Assembly: GCA_020161215.1 (NCBI GenBank)
Contig: JAIUOM010000027.1
Location: forward strand, 1-38,760
Direction of reading: 5' to 3'
Source of the DNA: Pseudomonadota bacterium
GTDB taxonomy: Bacteria; Pseudomonadota; Gammaproteobacteria; Burkholderiales; Burkholderiaceae_C
DNA length: 38,760 nt
The position numbers and the translations under genes are program-made. A model generated the notes under the pieces. It had not been told where the DNA came from. It saw only the letters and a list, made by a program, of their open reading frames with translations, and did not search any database. How positions within the stretch are numbered: the stretch's first letter is position 1; each line of letters opens with the position of its first letter. Of this stretch, positions 18,292-28,193 are shown piece after piece.

Positions 18292-19170
18292 ATGTCCGAA
18301 CGCCACCCCATCATCGCCATCACCGGCTCGTCCGGCGCCGGCACCTCCACGGTGACCCGCACCTTCCAGAACATCTTTCGGCGCGAGGGCGTCATCGCCG
18401 CCATCGTCGAAGGCGACAGTTTTCACCGCTACGACCGCACCGAGATGAAGCAGCGCCAGGCCGAGGCCGAAGCGCAAGGCAACAAGCACTTCAGTCACTT
18501 TGGCGCCGACAACAACCTGTTTGGCGAACTGGAAGCTCTGTTCAAGGGCTACGGTGACACCGGCCAGGGCCGCGCCCGCAAATACCTGCACAACGACGAA
18601 GAGGCCGCGCCCTACAAGCAACAACCCGGCACCTTCACCCCCTGGGAGCCGCTGCCCGAGGGCACCGACATGCTGTTTTACGAAGGCCTGCACGGCGCGG
18701 TGGTCACGCCCGAGCACAACATCGCCCAGCACGCCGACCTGCGCATCGGGGTGGTGCCGGTGGTGAATCTGGAATGGATTCAAAAGCTCTGGCGCGACAA
18801 GCACCAGCGCGGCTACAGCACCGAGGCGGTGACCGACACCATCTTGCGCCGCATGCCGGATTACGTGAACTACATCGTGCCGCAGTTCGCGCACACGCAC
18901 GTCAACTTTCAGCGTGTGCCGGTGGTGGACACCAGCAACCCCTTCATCGCGCGCGACATCCCCAGCGCCGACGAAAGCATGGTGGTGATCCGCTTCGCCA
19001 CCCCCAAGGGCATCGACTTTCAGTACCTGCTGAACATGATCCACGACTCGTGGATGAGCCGCGCCAACACCATCGTGGTGCCGGGCGGCAAGATGGAACT
19101 GGCGATGCAGCTGATCTTCACGCCGTTTGTGTGGCGGATGCTGGAAAGGCAAAAGAGATCACCCCCCTGA
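18292..19170 (+). CDS. cbbP: Phosphoribulokinase
   Basis: This 292-residue proteobacterial-type kinase phosphorylates ribulose-5-phosphate to the RuBisCO substrate. The P-loop GSSGAGTST is at about residues 12-20, followed by IVEGDSFHRYDR (catalytic Asp) and FYEGLHGAVV. Length (about 290) is typical. A GAAGAGAGAG site precedes the ATG. The last residues and stop codon lie at the edge of a structured intergenic element, so the final RSPP may be element-derived. Confidence 0.97.
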   Translation: MSERHPIIAITGSSGAGTSTVTRTFQNIFRREGVIAAIVEGDSFHRYDRTEMKQRQAEAEAQGNKHFSHFGADNNLFGELEALFKGYGDTGQGRARKYLHNDEEAAPYKQQPGTFTPWEPLPEGTDMLFYEGLHGAVVTPEHNIAQHADLRIGVVPVVNLEWIQKLWRDKHQRGYSTEAVTDTILRRMPDYVNYIVPQFAHTHVNFQRVPVVDTSNPFIARDIPSADESMVVIRFATPKGIDFQYLLNMIHDSWMSRANTIVVPGGKMELAMQLIFTPFVWRMLERQKRSPP

Positions 19171-19250
19171 GGCGCTGACGCGCCTTCCCCCCTCTCTCTT
19201 CGGGAGGGGGGACAACGCCAGTGGGCGGGCCAAGCCCTTCCACGGCGTTC
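19168..19250. repeat. Structured intergenic element between cbbP and cbbT
   Basis: Several nested inverted repeats are seen: GGCGC-TGAC-GCGCC (19171-19184), CCCCCCTC/GAGGGGGG (19187-19194 with 19204-19211), and AACGCC/GGCGTT (19214-19219 with 19244-19249). No T-run follows the G/C stem. It looks like a mobile, palindromic intergenic repeat of the kind common in Comamonadaceae genomes (from memory, not searched). It may stabilise or attenuate the mRNA between cbbP and cbbT. Confidence 0.6.
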
Positions 19251-19327
19251 TCTGAATTGGCCTGCTCCGCGGCCGTCTGACCGATTGATGTTGCGCTCAA
19301 GGATTGAGCGTGATGGAGGAACTTTGC

Positions 19328-21384
19328 ATGAACGCGCCTTTGTCACACCTTGCCGCGCCCGCCACCGACGCGCGGGCCATGGCCAACGCCATCCGCATGC
19401 TGGCGGTGGACGCGGTGCAAGCCGCCAACTCCGGCCACCCGGGTGCGCCCATGGGCATGGCCGACATGGCCCAGGCGCTGTGGCACCGCCACCTCAAGCA
19501 CAACCCGGCCAACCCGCAATGGGCCGACCGCGACCGCTTTGTGCTGTCCAACGGCCACGCCTCCATGCTGCTGTACGCCCTGCTGCACCTGACGGGCTAC
19601 GCCTTGCCCACCGAGCAGTTGCAACGCTTTCGCCAACTGCACAGCCTGACCCCCGGTCACCCAGAGGTCGGGGTCACCCCCGGCGTCGAGACCACCACCG
19701 GCCCGCTCGGCCAAGGCCTGGCCAACGCCGTGGGCATGGCGCTGGCTGAAAAACTGCTGGCGGCCGAGTTCAACCGGCCCGACCACACCGTGGTCGACCA
19801 CCACACCTACGTGTTCATGGGCGACGGTTGCCTGATGGAAGGCATCAGCCACGAAGCCTGTTCGCTGGCCGGTACGCTGCGGCTGTCCAAGCTGATCGCG
19901 CTGTACGACGACAACGGCATCAGCATCGACGGCCACGTCGAGGGCTGGTTCACCGACGACACCCCGGCGCGCTTTGCGGCCTATGGCTGGAACGTGGTGG
20001 CCAGCGTGGACGGGCACGACGCCGACGCGGTGGACCGCGCCATCACCGCCGCGCGCGCGCAAGGTCAGCAAGCCGACGGCCAACCCACCCTGATCTGCTG
20101 CAAAACCGTCATCGGGCAAGGCGCGCCCCACAAGGCCGGTGGGCACGAGGTGCACGGCGCGCCCTTGGGCCAGACCGAAGTTGCCGCCACCCGCGCAGTG
20201 CTCGGCTGGACCGCCGCGCCCTTTGAGGTGCCCGAACCGCTGCGCACCGCCTGGGACGCCCGCAAGCGCGGGCAAGCTGCCGAGCGCGACTGGCGCACCC
20301 GCTTCGAGGCGTACCGCACGGCCTACCCGGGTGAAGCCGCTGAATTCGAGCGGCGCATGGCAGGCGAGCTGCCCGCTGCCTGGGCCGAGCGCCTGCCGAG
20401 CCTGCTGCAAGCCATCGCCGCGCGTCCCGAGGCCGTGGCCACGCGCAAAGCCAGCCAAGGGGCGCTGGACGCTTTGGCGCCGCTGCTGCCCGAGTTGTTT
20501 GGAGGCTCGGCCGACCTCACCGGCTCCAACCTGACCAACTTCAAAGGCTGCGTCGTGGCCGGGCGCGACCGCGCCGGCAACCACCTGAGCTGGGGCGTGC
20601 GCGAATTCGGCATGGCCGCCGCGCTGAATGGCATGGCGCTGCACGGCGGCTTCATTCCCTACGGCGGTACCTTTCTGACCTTCAGCGACTACAGCCGCAA
20701 CGCCATCCGCATGGCCGCGCTGATGAAGCTGCGCGTGATCCACGTCTTCACGCACGATTCGATTGGTCTGGGCGAGGACGGCCCCACCCACCAAAGCGTG
20801 GAGCAGGTACCCAGCCTGCGCCTGATTCCCGGCCTGGACGTGTGGCGCCCGGCCGACGCGCTGGAAACCGCCGTGGCCTGGATCGCTGCGCTGGAGCGCC
20901 AGGACGGCCCAAGCGCGCTGGCCTTGTCGCGGCAAAACCTGCCCAGCGTGACCGACGGCAGCGTCTGCGCCGCCACCATCCGCCACGGCGGCTACGTGCT
21001 GCGCGACATGGAAGGCGCTGCCGCCGTCATTCTCGCCACCGGCTCGGAAGTGGCTCTGGCCCTGACAGCGCAGGCGCTGCTGGCCGGCCAGGGGGTGGCC
21101 ACGCGGGTGGTGTCGATGCCTTCCACCACCGTGTTCGATCGGCAAGGCACGGCCTACCAGGATTCGGTGCTGCCGCCCGAACTGCCGGCCGTGGCGGTGG
21201 AAGCCGCGCACCCCGACTTCTGGCGCAAGTACGTGGGCCGCACCGGGGCCGTGGTCGGCATCGCCAGTTTTGGCGAATCGGCCCCCGCGCCGGAGCTGTT
21301 TGCCCACTTCGGGCTGGTGCCCGAGCGCGTGGCCGACGCGGTGCGCAACGTGCTGGTCCGCCACACCGGTCGCGGGCTGCCGGC

Positions 21385-21388
<4 letters not shown>
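19328..21388 (+). CDS. cbbT: Transketolase
   Basis: This 686-residue thiamine-diphosphate enzyme transfers two-carbon units in the regeneration phase. Seen are [14 protein letters not shown] (substrate His), the ThDP-binding motif [14 protein letters not shown] to [28 protein letters not shown] (catalytic Glu) and [17 protein letters not shown] start at ATG 19328 with GGAGGA 7 nt upstream; an in-frame TTG 24 nt earlier lies before that site and is rejected. The stop overlaps cbbZ (ATGA). Confidence 0.97.
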
Positions 21389-23084
<1,696 letters not shown>

Positions 23085-23150
23085 CCCTTCCTGCACGGCG
23101 CCGCCCGCCCCGAGGCCGACCTGGCCTGAAGGCGCGCTGCACGCCCTCCC

Positions 23151-23179
23151 AGCGGCTGCCACGGCAGCCGCTTTTTTTT
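23151..23179 (+). terminator. Rho-independent terminator of the cbb operon
   Basis: AGCGGCTGCC (23151-23160) pairs with GGCAGCCGCT (23163-23172) and is followed by an uninterrupted T-run. The loop is short (AC), so the stem probably opens by a pair. It lies 66 bp after the cbbG stop. The rest of the 271-bp gap to the protease gene shows nothing else I can name. Confidence 0.9.
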
Positions 23180-23355
23180 ATCGGTCAGCGAACGGGCCGA
23201 GGCCTCCCCTGGACAGGCCACGACAGCCGACTCCGCCAACGCGATGATGGCCTCCCGGTCACCTGGCCTTAAGGTCGCCATCACGCGGTCTCCCCACAAT
23301 GGCCGGTCTCCTGGCAGCTTTCTGAGGTTGCCGCTGTAAAGATGGGAGCGTCGCC

Positions 23356-25221
23356 ATGCGCCTGCATCGTCTTTGGCCTGTCCTGCTTTACTGTTGCCTG
23401 GCGCCGGCCGCGGCACCCGCATCGGCGCAGTCGCCCGCCACCGGGCCACCTTCCCGGGCGGCGCGCGGGTTGATCGTCCACCTCAAGGCCCCCTCGGACA
23501 TCCGCGAATCGGCCCAGGCCACGCGGGAGCGCCTGACCGCCCTGGCCGCCGACACCGGACTGTCGCCAGCCCACCCCCCCATCATCCTGGGCGGCGGCCA
23601 ACACCTGCTGCGCTTCGCGCATCCGCTGTCCGGGGCCGACCTGCAGGCGGTGGAACGCCGCGTGCGCCTGCACCCGTTCGTGGCAACGGCCGAGCCAGAC
23701 CTGCGCCTGAAGCGGCTGGCGGAGCCCCAGGACCCCTACTACGTCAACGGCACCCAGTGGTACCTGCGCCGCCCGGCCGAAGGGGGCGCGGCGGCCATCA
23801 ACCTGCCACCGGCCTGGGATCGCAGCGCCGGCTCGCCGCGGCAGGTGGTGGCGGTGCTGGATTCCGGCGTGCTCTACCACCACCCCGACCTGGCCGGCAG
23901 ACTGCTGCCCGGCTACGACATGGTCAGCGACACAAACACCGCCAACGACGGCGACGGGCGCGACGCCGATGCCTCGGACCCGGGCGACTGGATCAACGCC
24001 GCCGAGGCCGGGACGATGCACTTTGCCGACTGCACGCTAGAAGACAGCAGCTGGCACGGCACCTTCATCGCCGGCGTGATCGCCGCCACCACCAACAACG
24101 GCCAGGGCGTGGCCGGTGTCAGCTGGAACAGCATGGTGCTGCCGGTGCGGGTGGCCGGCAAATGCGGGGCCTGGCTGTCGGATCTGCTGGACGGCATGCG
24201 CTGGGCCGCCGGCCTGCCGGTGGCGGGTGTGCCGGCCAACCCGTACCCGGCCAAGGTCATCAACATCAGCTACGGCGGCAACCGCGCCTGCAGCAGCGCC
24301 TACCAGTTGGCGATTGACGACGTCACGGCCGCCGGCGCCCTGGTGGTCGCCGCGGCCGGCAACAACGACAGCCAGCTGACACGCCCGGCCGATTGCGCCC
24401 AGGTGCTGTCGGTGGGCGCGGTGCGCCAGGATGGCCTGAAAACCGCCTACTCCAATCACAGCCCGGCGCTGGGCATCATGGCGCCGGGCGGCCCGGGTGC
24501 CACCGAGACCGGGCCCGGCATCACCGCCACCTCCAACACCGGCAAGACCGGCCCCGGCGAACACAGCTACGCGACACGCGCCGGCACCAGCTTCGCCACC
24601 CCGCTGGCGGCGGGCGTGGCCTCGCTGATGCTGTCGCTGAATCCGGCGCTGACGCCGGCGCAGCTGATCGCCCGCATCCAGGCCGGGGCGCGCCCCTTTC
24701 CGGCCAACCCGGCTTACGGTCTCTGCCCGGACGAGACCCTGGGCATCGGCGCGTGCAACTGCACCACCGCCAGCTGCGGCCCGGGACTGCTGGACGCCGA
24801 CCGCGCGCTGCAACAAGCCGCCAGCCCCTCGGCGGTGATCGCGCCCCTCGGCGACGTGGCGGCGGGCGGCACGCTGACCCTGGACGGCCGCGGCAGCGCC
24901 GCCCTGCCGGGCCGCACGATTGCGGCCTACCAGTGGAGCCTGGTGTCCGGCCCCGCCGCCGTGAGCGTGCCGAGCACCAATGCGGCGACCGTGAACGTGA
25001 GCCTGCCCAGCGCCGTCGGCACCTGGGTGTTCCGGCTGCTGGTCACCGACTCGGCCGGCGACGCGGCGGACAACTACGTCACGGCAAGCACCACGCCACC
25101 GCCGGAGGTGGGCGCGCGCAGCAGCTCCAGCAGTTCGGGGGGTGGCGGCGCCCTCGGGCCGCTCTGGGGGGCCGGGCTGTGGCTGCTGGCCCTGGCGGCC
25201 TGGGCGCGGCGGCGGCCCTGA
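23356..25221 (+). CDS. Secreted S8 subtilisin-like protease with GlyGly-CTERM-like tail
   Basis: The 621-residue preproprotein has a signal peptide (about residues 1-24, cleavage near ASA-Q) and an inhibitor-like propeptide (about 37-115). The peptidase S8 domain carries the catalytic triad Asp169 (VAVLDSGV), His234 (SSWHGTFIAGV) and Ser412 (GTSFATPLAAG), with oxyanion Asn in AAGNND. Extra Cys residues suggest disulfides. A PKD/Ig-like domain follows (about 485-575). The C-terminus has a Ser-run and GGGGALGPLWG, then a hydrophobic helix and ARRRP. This tripartite end matches the GlyGly-CTERM sorting signal processed by rhombosortase, which implies surface display or release by the type II pathway. 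It is convergent with the next gene. Confidence 0.92.
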   Translation: MRLHRLWPVLLYCCLAPAAAPASAQSPATGPPSRAARGLIVHLKAPSDIRESAQATRERLTALAADTGLSPAHPPIILGGGQHLLRFAHPLSGADLQAVERRVRLHPFVATAEPDLRLKRLAEPQDPYYVNGTQWYLRRPAEGGAAAINLPPAWDRSAGSPRQVVAVLDSGVLYHHPDLAGRLLPGYDMVSDTNTANDGDGRDADASDPGDWINAAEAGTMHFADCTLEDSSWHGTFIAGVIAATTNNGQGVAGVSWNSMVLPVRVAGKCGAWLSDLLDGMRWAAGLPVAGVPANPYPAKVINISYGGNRACSSAYQLAIDDVTAAGALVVAAAGNNDSQLTRPADCAQVLSVGAVRQDGLKTAYSNHSPALGIMAPGGPGATETGPGITATSNTGKTGPGEHSYATRAGTSFATPLAAGVASLMLSLNPALTPAQLIARIQAGARPFPANPAYGLCPDETLGIGACNCTTASCGPGLLDADRALQQAASPSAVIAPLGDVAAGGTLTLDGRGSAALPGRTIAAYQWSLVSGPAAVSVPSTNAATVNVSLPSAVGTWVFRLLVTDSAGDAADNYVTASTTPPPEVGARSSSSSSGGGGALGPLWGAGLWLLALAAWARRRP

Positions 25222-25246
25222 CGACGGCAGCGCCGCGCCAGGTCGC

Positions 25247-25969
25247 TCAGAGCGGCGGCACCCCGCGCGCCAGCCGCTCCGCCGCGCAACCCGGCGCGCC
25301 GCCGCACAGCGCGTCCAAGGTCTCGATCGGTTCGTCGGCGAACACCACCTGCACCGGCTTGCCGGTCAGGGGTTTCCAGGCCGACTGGCCGATCAGCCAC
25401 TTGGCGACGAACTCGGCCACCGTGGCACGCGCGGCCTCGCGCTGGCGCGCCAGCAGGGGCGCGGTGCCGGCCTTGCGGCCCAGCGAATCGGTCAGGCCCT
25501 TTTCCAGCGCCGCCATCTGCTCGGGACCGGTGAACAGCGACCACAAGCCACGCGACTCTTTTTCCATGCGCCCGGTGTCGATCGCCACCGGCAAGGTCGG
25601 CCGCACGCGCGGGGCAATCACCCGCACGCCGCCGTCGGGCAGCACGCGCACCGTCCATTCCGGCGCCAGTTCGACGTGGTAGCGGTAGTGCGCCGGCACC
25701 CGGATGCGCGAGAAGGTGCTGCCCACCGGCACGCCCAGCACCGTGTGGTCGCGCGAGACCTCGAAGCTCTCCAGCTGCTGCAGCTCCGCCACCTCCAGCC
25801 GGCCCCCGGGCGTGCGCAGCACCACCGCCTCGCCCACCGGCAACGCCGGCGGCCCCGGCGCGTGGACCGGCCCGGCGCCCAGCCACAGCAGCCCCAGCAG
25901 GACATTGGCGGCCAGGCTGGCCAGCAGCCAGAAGCGAGAACGGCGCGGTGGGGCGGGTGGGGACGTCAC
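25247..25969 (-). CDS. Membrane-anchored protein of unknown function (possibly DUF4230)
   Basis: I use the GTG at 25969 as start, giving about 240 residues with one N-terminal membrane anchor (RFWLLASLAANVLLGLLWLG, about residues 12-31) and an extracytoplasmic or periplasmic remainder. The pattern of an ELQQLESFEV strand, a central VRVIAPRVRPTLPVAID strand region and an Ala-rich helix with AEFVAKWLIG resembles DUF4230 proteins, but this is a weak resemblance. TTG 26065 and an internal GTG are other possible starts; no clear ribosome site decides. A C-terminal CGGAPGC pair of cysteines could form a disulfide. It ends 25 bp from the protease stop, facing it. Confidence 0.6.
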   Translation of the reverse strand: MTSPPAPPRRSRFWLLASLAANVLLGLLWLGAGPVHAPGPPALPVGEAVVLRTPGGRLEVAELQQLESFEVSRDHTVLGVPVGSTFSRIRVPAHYRYHVELAPEWTVRVLPDGGVRVIAPRVRPTLPVAIDTGRMEKESRGLWSLFTGPEQMAALEKGLTDSLGRKAGTAPLLARQREAARATVAEFVAKWLIGQSAWKPLTGKPVQVVFADEPIETLDALCGGAPGCAAERLARGVPPL

Positions 25970-26169
25970 GGAAGATTTTCTGGCTGAACCTGCCCCCCAT
26001 GCTGCCACGGACGCGGGCGGGCTGCCATGGCGGGCCACCTGGCGTGGCCCGAATCCGATCGCCAATTTTTGGTATTTTCAGGCCAATGTCGGCGTCGATA
26101 CTTCCTGTGCAGCTATATATTCAGGAGTATTTTTCAGGTACTACCCGAGCGCCAACCCGAAGCTTCCGT

Positions 26170-26652
26170 ATGATCAAGCGCGCCATGGACACCCTGCACA
26201 TCTCCGACGTCGAGGCCGCCATCAACCACTGGCGGACCCGACAGCCGTCGAACCCGCCGGGCGCGGCGCTGGCCCCGGCGGTGGCGGCGCTGGCCGAGGT
26301 GTACGCGCTGATGGTGCATTTCGGCCACGACGAGACCGATGTCGCACACCTGCCCGCCGCCGCCCACCGCGCCTGGCTGGACTGGTACGCCACCACCCGC
26401 GACACGCCCTGCATCGCCATCTGCTCGACCAGCCAGGGCGATGCGGTGTGCAAGGGCTGCGGGCGCACCGAGCACGAGGTGCAGCACTGGCCGGCCATGA
26501 GCCCGTACGCCAAGCGCGTCGTCTGGCGGCGCGTCACGCGGGAGAGCACGGCCTGGCGCTTCAACCGCTACGCCGACCGGGTACAACCCGCCCTCCACAA
26601 CGCCCCTGCCACGTCGCGAACGCGACGCCAAGAAACACCGCCCGTTGCCTGA
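26170..26652 (+). CDS. DUF3717-DUF1289 fusion protein
   Basis: The roughly 160-residue cytoplasmic protein has an N-terminal helical DUF3717-like part (HISDVEAAINHWRTRQPS to about residue 60) and a C-terminal DUF1289 module. That module has the CIAICSTSQGDAVCKGCGRT cysteine set (four Cys) and WPAMSPYAKR. DUF1289 proteins carry a small Cys-rich, likely Fe-S or Zn site of unknown function. Starts at ATG 26170 or 26185 are both possible. The AT-rich 5' region (26066-26169) contains two GTATTTTCAGG-like direct repeats (26072-26082 and 26127-26138). The gene ends about 30 bp before the riboswitch. Confidence 0.75.
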   Translation: MIKRAMDTLHISDVEAAINHWRTRQPSNPPGAALAPAVAALAEVYALMVHFGHDETDVAHLPAAAHRAWLDWYATTRDTPCIAICSTSQGDAVCKGCGRTEHEVQHWPAMSPYAKRVVWRRVTRESTAWRFNRYADRVQPALHNAPATSRTRRQETPPVA

Positions 26653-26683
26653 ACACGGCATCCTGTGCTGTAATCGCCAGATG

Positions 26684-26800
26684 TCGATAGGGGAGTAGCT
26701 CCCTCGCCGCGCAGCGTGTTGTCCGGGTTCACGATCTGGCGCGCTGGCGGTTGTCGACGGGTCGTCAATACGAAACCGGGCCTTCGCTGCCCTACGTTTC
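26684..26800 (+). ncRNA. yybP-ykoY (Mn2+) riboswitch aptamer
   Basis: The region upstream of the TerC-family gene holds the conserved GGGGAGTAGC core (26690-26699). The second conserved strand, GTCGTCAATACG (26761-26772), lies across a stem-rich middle. TAGGG (26688-26692) can pair with CCCTA (26790-26794) as the closing stem. This is the layout of the yybP-ykoY family, which binds Mn2+ and controls exporters of the MntP, TerC/Alx and UPF0016 types. Boundaries are approximate because I judged the fold by eye. Confidence 0.75.
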
Positions 26801-26847
26801 CGGCCCGTCGGGTCGCGGCAGGCCGCCCTGGCGACCGTCCGTGACCG

Positions 26848-26905
26848 AGCAAGACCTTCGACCAAGCCCTGCCGATGGGCGGTTGGTCGAAGAGACGGTC
26901 TTGCT
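26848..26905 (+). promoter_or_regulatory. Long hairpin, likely riboswitch expression platform
   Basis: AGCAAGACC (26848-26856) pairs with GGTCTTGCT (26897-26905), and TTCGACCAA (26857-26865) with TTGGTCGAA (26883-26891). An inner GCCC/GGGC extends the stem; GAGAC is a bulge. GACCGTC (26833-26839) is complementary to GACGGTC (26894-26900), so a competing pairing exists. No T-run follows directly, so this may be a Rho-dependent or translational switch rather than an intrinsic terminator. Confidence 0.6.
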
Positions 26906-27041
26906 GTTTCCATGGTCTGGTGTCGCGTGCCTGTCTTGGCGCGAGGCGGACCGCGCAGCCAGATGCGTTGCTCCTTCGCGCCCCTGACCGTCGGTGGAAC
27001 CCACTGAATTGACGGTTTCTTCTTTTCGGAGCTTCGACAAC

Positions 27042-27752
27042 ATGGAATTCATGTCCGCCCCCTGGTGGTCCGCGCTGCTGGCCATCATCTTGATCGATCT
27101 GGTGCTGGCCGGCGACAACGCCATCGTGATCGCGCTGGCCGCGCGCAGTCTGCCCAAGCACCTGCAAGGCAAGGCCATCATCTGGGGCACGGTCGGCGCG
27201 ATCGCCGTGCGCACGGTGATGACGCTGGTCGTGGTGTGGCTGCTCAAAATCCCCGGCCTGATGCTGGTCGGCGGCCTGGGCCTGCTGTGGATCGCCTACA
27301 AGCTGATCGTCGACCAGGGCGGCGAGGAGGACGCGCACGGCCCCGGCGCCAGCACCTTCTGGGGCGCCATGAAGACCATCGTCATCGCCGATGCGCTGAT
27401 GGGCATCGACAACGTGCTGGGCGTGGCCGGTGCCGCGCATGGCGCGATGGACCTGGTGGTGATCGGCCTGCTGATCTCGGTGCCGATCGTGGTGTTTGGC
27501 TCGACCCTGGTGCTGAAGCTGGTCGAGCGCTTCCCCATCATCATCCAGCTCGGCGCGGCGGTGCTGGCCTTCACGGCGGCCTCCATGGTCACCGCCGAGC
27601 CCTTGCTGTCGGATTGGTTCGGCACCCGCGAGGCACCCGAGAGAGCGCTGCGCTGGGCCGTGGCGGCCCTGGCCATCGTCGGCGTGCTGGGCAGCGCCTG
27701 GTGGGCCACGCAGCGCGCCAAGAAAGCCGTGCCGCCGGTCGGTGAGGCCTGA
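27042..27752 (+). CDS. TerC-family integral membrane protein (likely Mn2+ exporter)
   Basis: The 236-residue protein has about seven hydrophobic helices and the two TerC acidic motifs, LVLAGDNAIVIAL (about residues 20-32) and IADALMGIDNVLGVAG (about 120-135). These aspartates are thought to bind metal. Family members such as YkoY/YceF, Alx and MeeF-type proteins export manganese or metallate secreted proteins. The upstream yybP-ykoY riboswitch supports control by Mn2+. CGGAG lies about 11 nt before ATG 27042; ATG 27051 is an alternative start. A charged loop with GGEEDAHGPGAS separates the helix bundles. Confidence 0.9.
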   Translation: MEFMSAPWWSALLAIILIDLVLAGDNAIVIALAARSLPKHLQGKAIIWGTVGAIAVRTVMTLVVVWLLKIPGLMLVGGLGLLWIAYKLIVDQGGEEDAHGPGASTFWGAMKTIVIADALMGIDNVLGVAGAAHGAMDLVVIGLLISVPIVVFGSTLVLKLVERFPIIIQLGAAVLAFTAASMVTAEPLLSDWFGTREAPERALRWAVAALAIVGVLGSAWWATQRAKKAVPPVGEA

Positions 27753-27824
27753 AACCGCGCCAGGCTGGCGTTTGTCGGTGTGCGCCGACAGCCGCCGGCC
27801 TCGCTCTGGCGCTATGCTCACGCC

Positions 27825-28166
27825 ATGAAACTGATCCTGAAATGGTTGCTGCTGGCCGCCGCCCTGCTGGGCGTGGCCTACCTCTATGGCGGTGTGCAGA
27901 TCGCCAGCTTTGGAACCGCCCTGCTGGCGGCCCTGGTGATCGGCCTGCTCAACGTGCTGGTGCGACCGATCCTGGTCGTACTGACCATTCCCATCACCTT
28001 GCTGACGCTGGGGCTGTTCCTGTTCGTCATCAACGCGCTGATGTTCTGGGCCGCCTCGGGCCTGATGAGCGGCTTTCACGTCGACGGCTTCTGGTCGGCG
28101 CTGGTCGGCACGCTGATCTATTCGGTGTTCGGCGTGCTGATCGACGCCCTGCTGGAGCGCGGCTGA
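27825..28166 (+). CDS. Small phage-holin-like (DUF360-type) membrane protein
   Basis: The 113-residue protein has four hydrophobic helices and the conserved LNVLVRPILVVLTIPITLLT segment of the phage holin family IV membrane proteins. These are chromosomal and not prophage-linked as a rule; their function is unknown. The ATG at 27825 gives an N-terminus that begins directly with the first helix (MKLILKWLLLAAALLGVAYL). No phage genes surround it. It is convergent with the M48 protease gene. Confidence 0.8.
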   Translation: MKLILKWLLLAAALLGVAYLYGGVQIASFGTALLAALVIGLLNVLVRPILVVLTIPITLLTLGLFLFVINALMFWAASGLMSGFHVDGFWSALVGTLIYSVFGVLIDALLERG

Positions 28167-28193
28167 CCGTCCCCAACGGCGCGCGGCGGCCTG

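Noticed and set aside
19343-21364. 673-codon minus-strand frame opposite transketolase
   Set aside because: Same reason: entirely inside cbbT, no motif, Gly/His/Val-rich composition.
23085-23355. Small genes in the gap after cbbG
   Set aside because: Short frames here lack a ribosome site and coding character; only the terminator at 23151-23179 is supported.
27825-28166. Holin-like protein as sign of a prophage
   Set aside because: This family is widespread in bacterial chromosomes, and no phage structural, lysis or integrase gene is nearby.
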